From the NCBI GenBank assembly GCA_021796435.1, contig JAJYXM010000016.1, forward strand, positions 998,625 through 1,062,624: a stretch of 64,000 nt of DNA. Reading direction: 5' to 3'. This DNA is from a bacterium. Its GTDB lineage: Bacteria > Patescibacteriota > Patescibacteriia > 2-12-FULL-60-25. The notes beneath the pieces were generated by a model. It was not told where the DNA came from. It saw only the letters and a list, made by a program, of their open reading frames with translations, and made no database searches. Below, piece by piece: positions 17,469 through 24,918 of this stretch; the stretch's first letter is position 1; every line of letters begins with the position of its first letter. Made by a program: the position numbers and the translations under genes.

Positions 17469-18020
17469 ATGAAAAAAATATCGACTTTGATAACGACATC
17501 GGCCCTCTTGGCCATCGCGCTGCCAGCCCTCGCCGCAGGCCCCGCCACTCTCGGCGCAACTTCGGCGACGCCCACGCTGATGCAGCGTCTAGAGAAGGCG
17601 TGGAACAAGATGTGCGACAACCTGGAGACGAGGATAGATCTCCGCATAACGCGCTACGAAAACAATACGCAGCGCCATGAGATGATGCATCAGAATCTGC
17701 GCGATGGAGTGAAGAAGATCATCGACAGATTGGACGCGAAAAACATAGATACCACAAAACTCAAGGCTGACCTCCAGGAATTGGACTCGAAGATCGCCAA
17801 GTTCGGCACGGACTATGCTGCTTATATCGACGGACTCAAGGCAACCAAGAGTTTCGCTTGCGGTGAATCCGAGGGCCAGTTCGTGAAAGCTTTGGGCGAT
17901 GCGAACAAGATGCTGGCTACGTTGCAGCAAGATAGCTTGGACATCCGTCTGTATTATCAGAAGACCATCAGGCCGGATTTCGTAGCGATAAAACAACAGT
18001 TGGATTCGTCGAACAAATAA
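17469..18020 (+). CDS. Secreted helical protein of unknown function
   Basis: The 183-residue protein has a clean signal peptide (about 1-22, Ala-Leu-Ala-Ala) and a mature part that is almost entirely charged and helical, with probable coiled-coil stretches (about 55-105 and 130-175). It has two Cys. I recognise no domain. The following lipoprotein gene starts one base after the stop, and a strong terminator follows that gene, so the two form a small operon for exported proteins. Confidence 0.75.
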   Translation: MKKISTLITTSALLAIALPALAAGPATLGATSATPTLMQRLEKAWNKMCDNLETRIDLRITRYENNTQRHEMMHQNLRDGVKKIIDRLDAKNIDTTKLKADLQELDSKIAKFGTDYAAYIDGLKATKSFACGESEGQFVKALGDANKMLATLQQDSLDIRLYYQKTIRPDFVAIKQQLDSSNK

Positions 18021-18021
18021 T

Positions 18022-18303
18022 ATGAGACACTATACTATCACCCTAGGCATCGCTGCCGCTTCGTTAGCTTTCTTCGCCGCAGGCTGCAATCAGGCAGCAC
18101 CGCAACCAACGACCCAGACGGAAACTCCACCGCCGGCCGCGGTCACCGAACCGACACAGGCCGTGACTGATCAGAACTCTGCTGCCACAGATACGAACGT
18201 CGACATGGATAAGGAATTGGACGCTTTGGACAAGAACGTAAATTCAGCGGATCCCAACGACTACAACCCCAAAGATCTGCCCACGGATTACAACAGCCTG
18301 TAA
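18022..18303 (+). CDS. Small putative lipoprotein
   Basis: The 93-residue protein has a signal sequence ending in a lipobox-like Ala-Ala-Gly-Cys (Cys22), followed by a Gln/Pro/Thr-rich spacer and an acidic Asp/Asn-rich C-terminus. Lipid attachment at Cys22 is predicted from the motif. No domain is recognised. It shares a transcript with the secreted helical protein upstream. Confidence 0.75.
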   Translation: MRHYTITLGIAAASLAFFAAGCNQAAPQPTTQTETPPPAAVTEPTQAVTDQNSAATDTNVDMDKELDALDKNVNSADPNDYNPKDLPTDYNSL

Positions 18304-18312
18304 GGCGTCACC

Positions 18313-18345
18313 AAAAAACACCCAGTGGTCGAACGGGTGTTTTTT
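18313..18345 (+). terminator. Rho-independent terminator
   Basis: AAAACACCC and GGGTGTTTT arms with an 11-base loop, followed by a run of T, lie ten bases after the lipoprotein stop. The poly-A/poly-T flanks extend the stem. Confidence 0.85.
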
Positions 18346-18480
18346 TGTCAATCATCATTACATGTTTTTCATCGACATACATGCGCTAGAATCAGGCTAA
18401 TTTATGGTCACTGTGTTCATCATGTCTCAGATTTTAGTGACACGGAGGACAAAAATTGCGATTCCGTGCACTATGCGCTC

Positions 18481-19665
18481 ATGTCGAGCCGAAAAAAGCT
18501 GCTCTGGGGAGTGTGCGGGGTCGGGTGCGGCCACGCCTATCGTCAACTGCCGCTCTTGAACCATTTCGCGGTAAGGCACAGGATAGTGATTTTCGCCTAC
18601 GGAAACAGCCTGCGGATATACTCGCAGGCTTTTAAAAACCGAAAGAACGTCACCGTGCTCGAAGTCGCTCCACCGTACTGGATGGATGGAGAATACGGCA
18701 TCGGATTCAGGGAGACGGCGGGATTAGCGAAAAATATGGAGCAGGACAGCTTGACCATAAATTGCGAGGCGCTCGCAAGGGCAGGCGAACTCATCGGCCG
18801 ACCGGATCTGGTGATCAGCGACTACGAACCGACGAGCGCGCAGTACGCTTACGCCTACGACGCACCGCTAGTGACGCTGGATCAGCAAAGCAAATATCTG
18901 TGCGACGGCTTCCCGGAAAAACTCGACGGGACAGACCGATCGAGTGAGGTGATGCGGCTGAACATGTTCTTCCCTAAGGCAGAAGCCAGGCTCGCCTGTT
19001 CTTTCTTCAGGCCGAAAGGAAAGAACAACCGAAGCGACATCAGGTTGTTCCCGCCGATCTTGCGCAATGAAATCCTGGACCTGAAAAAATTGAAGGGATC
19101 ACACAAAGATACTATCACCGTCTATTTGTCGGCTTTTCTGGACTATCCCGGCGCCCTGGCGACCCTGGATGAAGTAGCGAGACGGAACAGCCGGTTTCGG
19201 TTCAAGGTCTTCGCCGAAGGGATAAGCAAAAACGCAAACAAGACCCAAAAGAACCTCAAACTCCACGAGCCAGGAGGAACGGAGTTCTTGGAGGCACTAA
19301 ATCATTCCTGCGCCGTCATCTGTACATCCGGGCACTCCATGATCTCGGAAGCGCTGTACCTAGGATTGCCGATCTTCGCAGTGCCGAGGCACCAATACGA
19401 AGCGCTGCTCTGCGCCAAAATCATTGCGGACAATGGATTCGGAGCGACGTCGAAGAAACTGGAAGCGGATGAGCTGCAGGATTTCTTGGATAAACTCCCA
19501 AGATTCAGGCAAAACATCGATCTCGACGAAAGAATCCTGCTACGCGGAGACGGGAAGGATGAGTTGCTGGGATTCCTGGAGGAATCGCTAAAAACACAAC
19601 AAGCCCCGAGAGGCTTGTGTAGGAAGGAAGCGGTCAGACGAGCAGAGACTTCCTGCGTCGCTTGA
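18481..19665 (+). CDS. Glycosyltransferase, GT28/MurG-like fold
   Basis: The frame is open from a GTG at 18325 inside the preceding terminator, so ATG 18481 is the sensible start (394 residues). The N-terminus 'LLWGVCGVGCGHAYRQLPLL' resembles the Gly-rich donor-fold start of GT-B enzymes, and the C-terminal 'ICTSGHSMISEALYLGLP' block matches the sugar-nucleotide site of GT28-type proteins (MurG and MJ1255-like). The acceptor is unknown. The last 25 or so codons lie in a 51-base sequence that is repeated at 23914-23964, so the natural C-terminus may have been replaced when that block was duplicated. Confidence 0.75.
   Translation: MSSRKKLLWGVCGVGCGHAYRQLPLLNHFAVRHRIVIFAYGNSLRIYSQAFKNRKNVTVLEVAPPYWMDGEYGIGFRETAGLAKNMEQDSLTINCEALARAGELIGRPDLVISDYEPTSAQYAYAYDAPLVTLDQQSKYLCDGFPEKLDGTDRSSEVMRLNMFFPKAEARLACSFFRPKGKNNRSDIRLFPPILRNEILDLKKLKGSHKDTITVYLSAFLDYPGALATLDEVARRNSRFRFKVFAEGISKNANKTQKNLKLHEPGGTEFLEALNHSCAVICTSGHSMISEALYLGLPIFAVPRHQYEALLCAKIIADNGFGATSKKLEADELQDFLDKLPRFRQNIDLDERILLRGDGKDELLGFLEESLKTQQAPRGLCRKEAVRRAETSCVA
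19587..19637. repeat. Repeat block 1, copy A (with 23914-23964)
   Basis: About 51 bases, nearly identical to 23914-23964, containing the hairpin CAAGCC/GGCTTG. Copy A forms the 3' end of the glycosyltransferase gene; copy B lies just downstream of the gene at 23961-24449. The hairpin may be a terminator for that minus-strand gene. Confidence 0.75.
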
Positions 19666-19703
19666 TTGCTTTTTTTTGGTTTGGCTGGGGGCTTAGGCTC
19701 GTA

Positions 19704-19901
19704 CTATAGCACCAATTCCTTGGCGAAGAGCTCAGCTACGACGATCGGTACGTCATCGCGATATGATTCGTGCGTGGCGCCGGCAAGCTTGAAGGAATGC
19801 GGTTCCATGGGTCCGACCGTGATGATCGGGCACTTGCGCACAAGCGTCCGCTTGATGTCGCGGATGAGCTTGAGGAGATTTTTTCTTAATAAATCCAACA
19901 A
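19704..19901 (-). pseudogene. Truncated copy of the gene at 23961-24449
   Basis: A 65-residue frame whose centre ('IRDIKRTLVRKCPIITVGP', then 'EPHSF' and 'AGATHE') repeats residues about 80-130 of the protein at 23961-24449. Matching DNA runs from 19767 to 19869 and from 24111 to 24212. The N-terminal two thirds are missing and the C-terminus has drifted. Together with the repeat at 19587 it shows that a segment of this unit was duplicated to a site about 4.3 kb away and then decayed. Confidence 0.65.
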
Positions 19902-21650
19902 TTAGCGCACACCTGTAACGGTGCCGGCACAATGTGAAGTATACATTGTCGTGCCACTAAGTGAACTCATGCCGGCAGTCGCAGTACCCCTGGCTTTTGC
20001 GACACCGTTCTCCATCACGAACTTATAGTCTGTCCTGAAGGCCAGGGTCAGGCCTTCTGCTGAGGTCGTGCCCGATAAAGTGACCCTCCCCTGTGCATCG
20101 ATCTGATTCTTCTTGCCGCTCGCATCGGTGACTGTGTTACCGACGACGCTGATCTGAGTGTCCACCGGGATCTTGGAAGGCAGCTCGGCTATGTCACCGC
20201 TGCAATCCATGCTTCCTACTACATGATAAGTACCGTCCCAACTCACGGGCTGGGTTTTCGTCGGAGGGCTTGTTTTAGGTTGGCTGACAGGCGTCTTTTC
20301 CGACGCTGGTTGTTCAGGCCAGGGTGCGGTGATGGACAACGGAACGATGTTCTCCTCAGGACAAGTCCCTGCCCCGCCGGAATATCGGCCGCCCGAGTAA
20401 GACAAGAAGCGCCAACAATTATCAGATCCCTTCAGGAATACGCAGACGTATCCTGATTCGTCGGTCATGGTGCGATTACGGCTCTCCAGCCTATCCTTGA
20501 TCTCTCCACCTTGGGCATAACAATCATCAATAAAGGTCTGGACCGCTGGTGAATACTTGGCTTTTTCGTCAGCAGCAACCGTTGCCAAGCCCTGTTCCCC
20601 TGCCTTGCTCCAAGCTCCGTCCCAAGCCGCGGCTGCGCCATCTTTGCTCGCCAGGACATCCAGTGCTGTCTGATATAGCTCATCGATCGTACCCAAGAAA
20701 GCAGAGAGGCAGATCGACTTTTCATCTTTCCCTGGAGCACAGATTTCCCTTTTCTCCGCTGCGCGTGCGGTAGAGATTGGCAGCAAAGCGAAGAAACCCG
20801 GATCCTCCGACGACGCCAAAGCATGAAGCCAGTGCTTCTGGACCATGAGCCGTGCGGCGACATAGAGCAACGCCTGGGAGTCCTTCTTCCTGATGGCTGT
20901 ATCGCCGAATTCCCTGATGGCCGAGATGTCCTGCAAGCTCTGTGCAAAAAATGTTTTCGTCTGACTGGTGTTCAGCGAAAGGGTGAAGCTACCTGGTTCA
21001 GCCGCGATCGATGACCACTCCTTCGGTTCCTTCGAGATGTCCGCCATCTTAGCCACCCAGACGACAATCGTCTTCTTATAATCCTGCAGACGTCCTGGAA
21101 CAGAGAGTCCTGAGGCGATCTGTGCCGAGCGTTGCGTCGAGCTTTGCACTTTCCACCATGAGTAGGCGGACGGCACGGACTTCCCTTCGGTCAGCTTGTC
21201 GCCCATGAGCTTGGACGCGGTCGCTTCGGTTAGATCGTATTGCAAAAGCGGCAGGACTTCGACGGTACGGCTGTAATCATTCGATATGTAGATTGCGTAT
21301 CCGCCGAAAGCGACCAACAGAAGCGCCAGGATGGGCAACGGGATGAATTTCGGTTTGTGTACCGCGAAACGCACCAGATCGATGAAAGCAAGTGGAAAGA
21401 TGACGATGAACGCTACTGCCAGTACCGTTACTGCGCTCAAAGCGATTGTCACTACACTTGAGAGCGATGGCGTGCGCAGCGTATCACCCAAGAGATATGA
21501 GGCACCTAGCGTGCCGCATACGACCAGGGCGAGTACCAAGAGCGTCAGCCATTCTGATTTGAGCCTTTGCACCAATTCTACACGCGTCCCACAGCCGGAA
21601 CAGTATCGCGTGAGGAGGGGTAACCATTTGTGGCATTTATGGCAGAGCAT
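19902..21650 (-). CDS. Zinc-ribbon membrane protein with Cys/Trp module
   Basis: The 582-residue protein starts with a two-CXXC zinc ribbon (C3, C6 and C18, C21), followed by three hydrophobic helices (about 33-55, 65-90, 100-122). A large, mainly helical extracytoplasmic region follows, then a module 'CVFLKGSDNCWRFLSYSG' with surrounding Cys, a Pro/Lys/Thr linker and a C-terminal beta-rich domain (about 465-580). It is a paralogue of the gene at 21655-23844, from which it is separated by four bases. The function is unknown. A cytoplasmic zinc ribbon on a membrane protein with a secreted domain suggests an envelope sensor or scaffold. Confidence 0.7.
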   Translation of the reverse strand: MLCHKCHKWLPLLTRYCSGCGTRVELVQRLKSEWLTLLVLALVVCGTLGASYLLGDTLRTPSLSSVVTIALSAVTVLAVAFIVIFPLAFIDLVRFAVHKPKFIPLPILALLLVAFGGYAIYISNDYSRTVEVLPLLQYDLTEATASKLMGDKLTEGKSVPSAYSWWKVQSSTQRSAQIASGLSVPGRLQDYKKTIVVWVAKMADISKEPKEWSSIAAEPGSFTLSLNTSQTKTFFAQSLQDISAIREFGDTAIRKKDSQALLYVAARLMVQKHWLHALASSEDPGFFALLPISTARAAEKREICAPGKDEKSICLSAFLGTIDELYQTALDVLASKDGAAAAWDGAWSKAGEQGLATVAADEKAKYSPAVQTFIDDCYAQGGEIKDRLESRNRTMTDESGYVCVFLKGSDNCWRFLSYSGGRYSGGAGTCPEENIVPLSITAPWPEQPASEKTPVSQPKTSPPTKTQPVSWDGTYHVVGSMDCSGDIAELPSKIPVDTQISVVGNTVTDASGKKNQIDAQGRVTLSGTTSAEGLTLAFRTDYKFVMENGVAKARGTATAGMSSLSGTTMYTSHCAGTVTGVR

Positions 21651-21654
21651 AAGT

Positions 21655-23844
21655 TCATTTGGAATATCTGGAAAGGGTGAAGGTCGAATCGCAGACCGTA
21701 GTCGAGTTAGGCTCGACTTGCGAGGAATACTCCGCGACTAACCTCTCCGATTTGTAATGGTATGAACCTTGGGCCGTGGCACCGTCTCCGGAACGGACGA
21801 ATGTCGCTTTGATCGTGTAATAATTATTCCCCCAAGCCTGGTTATAAACACAGTCTAAAGTATAACTGCCAGCCGGTGCGATGGTCGCGCAACCGCATGC
21901 TCCACACATCCTGCCTGCGCTGTCGACTTCCCAGACAGAGTATGGCGTACCGGATGCCCAACTGTTTCCCCGATCATCCTTACAGGTGCCGGACCAGGCA
22001 GTCACCTGGTATTTACCGCTCCAATCTGCGGATTTCGGCGTGGGTGCAGGAGTCGGCTCCGGTGAAGGCGTGGGCGCAGGGGTAGGAGTAGGCGTTGGTG
22101 TCGGAGTTACCGTCGGCCTAGGTTTGGGGCTGGGTTGTGGTTTGGTAGTAGTCTTAGGCTGCGTCGTCGGAGTCGATACCGGTTCTTCCGCGCGTCCCGT
22201 AGCTTCGATTCCGTATGGCAGCGGTAAAGCGATACCGACGTTCTGCGGCAAGAGGTTGATATTTACACAGCCGCCTTCTCCGCCGGCGAAGTATCTGCCA
22301 GAGGCGGTCAGATAGCGCCAACAGCTGTCCTGCCCTCGTTTGAATCCGCAATACGTCCCGCGTTCCGTCGTCGGCAAGCGGTCGACTATCTGGTTCGCTC
22401 CGCCGATACTGCCGGCAAAAGCATAACAGTCGTCACGGAAGAGTTGCTCGTCCAGCGGGACGTACTCCTCCTGACACCCTACGTCGCCACCGCTGTAACG
22501 GTCGCCGGAAACCGTGAGGTAACGCCAACAATTATCATGTCCTTGCTTATAACCGCAGTAGATTCCGCGCTCGGTCGAAAGAAGATGGTCAGCTATCTGG
22601 TTCGCTCCTCCGATGATTCCGGCCGCGGCCTGACAGCGCTCCTTGAATTCCCGCACGCGCTCTGAGTCGGGTAGGACAACGTCTTCCCCCATCTCGACCA
22701 TCGCTTGCGCTTCGAGCGAGTGTCCATTCGCTGCTAATGACTCCGCCGCGAGACCCGATGCTTTTGACCAGGCGTCAGACCAATTCTTCTCTGCATCTTT
22801 ATCGCCTGCGACATATCCCATGGCAGCGCTCTCGAGATCAGAGACAGAATCAAGGACTTCCGTGACGCACAAAGGTTTATTGTTCCAAGTAGTGAAGCAA
22901 ACCTTCTTGCCTTCTGCGGAATACGCTTGTGCAGCCGGCATCAGAGCTGCCAGCAGACTCGCTTCGCGATAATGCGCCAAGCCTTGCAGCCAGTGTTCCT
23001 GTACTAGCAGTTCTGCTGCGATGTAGCGCATGGTCCGCAAATCCTTCTGGAGCATGGCAGCCGTGCCGAATGATTTGAGTGCTCCGATCCTGATGACCGA
23101 GACCCTCAGTAACTCCTCTGCTTGCTGTTGCTTGAGAGTCAGCTCGAATTCCTCCGGCTCAACCGGCAAAGATGACCAGGCCTTGTGTTCCTTCGCCTCG
23201 TCTCTGATTTTGGTCGTCCAAACAGTCGCGGCTTTGGTGTATCCGTTCAGCACAGGCGTCGTACCCAGGTTGGCCAATATCCCTGATTCGACAGATGCTC
23301 TTTCCTGGACGTCCTTCCAACCCATATCACTCGGCGCTTTCTTGGACTTGTCGGATAGGATGTCGCCGGCCAGCTTCGCTGATGCGACTTCGGACAGGCT
23401 GGCCTGGACGACAGGTAAAGCGGATGCCAGATCCGACTGGTTAGCCTTGCCTAAATAAAACCAGATACCTACACCTAAGACCAGCACGAGGATGATGGGG
23501 ATGGGCAGAAGTATCGGCTTGGCCACGATCTTTCCGAAGACCTTGCTCAGAAGATAGAAGAACTTAAAGACGACAAGGCCGATGATCGCTACAGCGCACA
23601 AAATGATGAATATGGATAAGCCGACCTTGATCCATTCCTGGTTCCAGTCAGCCTTAACTTCCGTAAGAGCTCCGAGAGCAACAGTGCCGAGGATCAAAAG
23701 GGCGACGAAAACCAAAATCCAACGCCCAACACTTGCGCCGGGTTTAGCCTGGGGTTGGTCGCGTTTTGTCGACATGGTCTGCCCGCAGTTCGGACAGAAC
23801 ATCGCTGACCTAGGCAACCGTACGCCGCATTTTGGGCAACGCAT
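21655..23844 (-). CDS. Zinc-ribbon membrane protein with two Cys/Trp modules
   Basis: The 729-residue protein has a zinc ribbon (C3, C6, C17, C20), three membrane helices (about 42-62, 72-95, 110-132) and a helical region related to its paralogue at 19902-21650. Two tandem copies of a module of about 60 residues follow. Each has the pattern 'IGGANQI', 'YCG', 'CWRYL', 'GGGC'-like, with conserved Cys. A Pro/Thr/Lys-rich linker (about 555-600) then leads to a Cys-containing beta domain beginning 'WSGKYQVTAWSGTC'. The linker looks like a wall-spanning spacer. The modules do not resemble a family I can name. The gene is first in a two-gene operon with the paralogue. Confidence 0.7.
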   Translation of the reverse strand: MRCPKCGVRLPRSAMFCPNCGQTMSTKRDQPQAKPGASVGRWILVFVALLILGTVALGALTEVKADWNQEWIKVGLSIFIILCAVAIIGLVVFKFFYLLSKVFGKIVAKPILLPIPIILVLVLGVGIWFYLGKANQSDLASALPVVQASLSEVASAKLAGDILSDKSKKAPSDMGWKDVQERASVESGILANLGTTPVLNGYTKAATVWTTKIRDEAKEHKAWSSLPVEPEEFELTLKQQQAEELLRVSVIRIGALKSFGTAAMLQKDLRTMRYIAAELLVQEHWLQGLAHYREASLLAALMPAAQAYSAEGKKVCFTTWNNKPLCVTEVLDSVSDLESAAMGYVAGDKDAEKNWSDAWSKASGLAAESLAANGHSLEAQAMVEMGEDVVLPDSERVREFKERCQAAAGIIGGANQIADHLLSTERGIYCGYKQGHDNCWRYLTVSGDRYSGGDVGCQEEYVPLDEQLFRDDCYAFAGSIGGANQIVDRLPTTERGTYCGFKRGQDSCWRYLTASGRYFAGGEGGCVNINLLPQNVGIALPLPYGIEATGRAEEPVSTPTTQPKTTTKPQPSPKPRPTVTPTPTPTPTPAPTPSPEPTPAPTPKSADWSGKYQVTAWSGTCKDDRGNSWASGTPYSVWEVDSAGRMCGACGCATIAPAGSYTLDCVYNQAWGNNYYTIKATFVRSGDGATAQGSYHYKSERLVAEYSSQVEPNSTTVCDSTFTLSRYSK

Positions 23845-23913
23845 AAAAATTCAGGAACGACTATATTGTAGCATGACCAGCTTGTTTTTGCGTTTTCTCA
23901 TCGACGCAGACGA

Positions 23914-23964
23914 GCTAAAAACACAACAAGCCCCGAAAGGCTTGTGTAGGAAGGAAGCGGTCAG
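23914..23964. repeat. Repeat block 1, copy B (with 19587-19637)
   Basis: Contains the hairpin CAAGCC CCGAAA GGCTTG immediately 3' of the minus-strand gene ending at 23961, where it can act as its terminator (the minus-strand continuation is T-rich: TTGTGTTTTTAG). A near-identical copy lies at 19587-19637. Confidence 0.75.
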
Positions 23965-24449
23965 GCGCGAGGTGTGCGCGGGGGACGGCCGCCCCGCCGC
24001 TTTTTCGGTTTGGGACGAGCTTTGGCTGGCTCCGTCTTGGGAAGAGCCCAGCTGTCCAGCTCCTCGAGAAGCAAACCCGTCAAGGCAATGGGTAGGCCGG
24101 CACGGCTAACTTCGTGCGTCGCGCCAGCGGCCAAGAAGGAATGGGGCTCATTGGGTCCGACCGTGATGATCGGGCACTTGCGCACGAGCGTCCGCTTGAT
24201 GTCGCGGATGAGGAAGAGCTTGGGGTAGTGCTCTTGGCTTGTATCCGGGCACTGGTCGACGACGACAATCCTGACATGAGGGTCGGTCTTGAGGGACCAG
24301 AGACCCACTGCGGGGCGGACCGCGTGAAGGAACGAGCTACTCTCTAGGCGATCGATCCGCGTGAGGACATCCTCGACCCAATAGTCGAAGAGCGACTGTT
24401 GATCGGAAAAGATGACGACATGCGGTCGGACTATCTGCAGAGCGGTCAC
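23961..24449 (-). CDS. Receiver-like (CheY-fold) protein with basic tail
   Basis: The 162-residue protein starts at a GTG that overlaps the upstream stop (GTGA). It begins with a hydrophobic strand ('HVVIFSDQQS'), contains 'VRIVVVDQCPD' and 'KCPIITVGP', and ends in a Lys/Arg/Pro-rich tail. The alternation of strands and helices looks like a degenerate response-regulator receiver domain. A clear phospho-acceptor Asp followed by the usual Lys is not certain, so phosphorylation is doubtful. The basic tail could bind nucleic acid or peptidoglycan. A truncated copy is at 19704-19901. Confidence 0.5.
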   Translation of the reverse strand: MTALQIVRPHVVIFSDQQSLFDYWVEDVLTRIDRLESSSFLHAVRPAVGLWSLKTDPHVRIVVVDQCPDTSQEHYPKLFLIRDIKRTLVRKCPIITVGPNEPHSFLAAGATHEVSRAGLPIALTGLLLEELDSWALPKTEPAKARPKPKKRRGGRPPRTPRA

Positions 24450-24778
24450 GGCTCTCCTACCTCCAGCTCGGCCAGGAGCTTATGCAAGACCTCCTTCAAG
24501 AGCTGGAGCTGCTCAACAGAGAGGGAGTTGCGGAACATCGCGGCGAAAGACTCCGGCCTATATGCCGGGTCGGTTTCCGCCTCAGCCAAGCACTGCATGG
24601 CGGCTTCCTTGGCCTGCGCATAGTCGTGCGTCTGAACGGCACTGAAGTAGTCCCGGAAATTGCTGAAGCTCATCAGAGTGCTATTGAGCAGAAAACGTTG
24701 GTCTTCGGTCAAGCCGAAGTACAGTTCGAGGACTAATGCGGTGAGCGACTTCGGGTCGACTTCAATAGACATCATCAT
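24446..24778 (-). CDS. Small hypothetical protein
   Basis: The 110-residue protein is helical and acidic, without membrane segments or a recognised domain. A ribosome binding site AAGGAG lies directly before three consecutive ATG codons (24778 to 24770), so the second or third ATG may be used. The gene overlaps the receiver-like gene by four bases and is probably its partner. Confidence 0.6.
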   Translation of the reverse strand: MMMSIEVDPKSLTALVLELYFGLTEDQRFLLNSTLMSFSNFRDYFSAVQTHDYAQAKEAAMQCLAEAETDPAYRPESFAAMFRNSLSVEQLQLLKEVLHKLLAELEVGEP

Positions 24779-24903
24779 CTCCTTGAGGACGTTGAAAAAA
24801 GGAACTGCCGATGATGGAACGTATCAAAATAAGCCCTGAATGTCAAGACTTGCTTATCTTATGGGATGCAATTATTGATAGTGTGTTAAGCCTTAAAATA
24901 GGT

Positions 24904-24909
24904 TATAAT
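24904..24909 (+). promoter_or_regulatory. -10 box TATAAT for the beta-helix gene
   Basis: A perfect TATAAT lies nine bases before the ATG at 24919. A TTGATA at 24875-24880 is too far away (23 bases) for a normal -35. The position indicates a leaderless transcript and supports the start at 24919. Confidence 0.5.
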
Positions 24910-24918
24910 AACAGACAC

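Noticed and set aside
21655-23844. Zinc-ribbon membrane proteins as Ser/Thr kinases or DUF4190-like transporters
   Set aside because: No kinase motifs are present and the large outer region with Cys/Trp modules does not fit those families.
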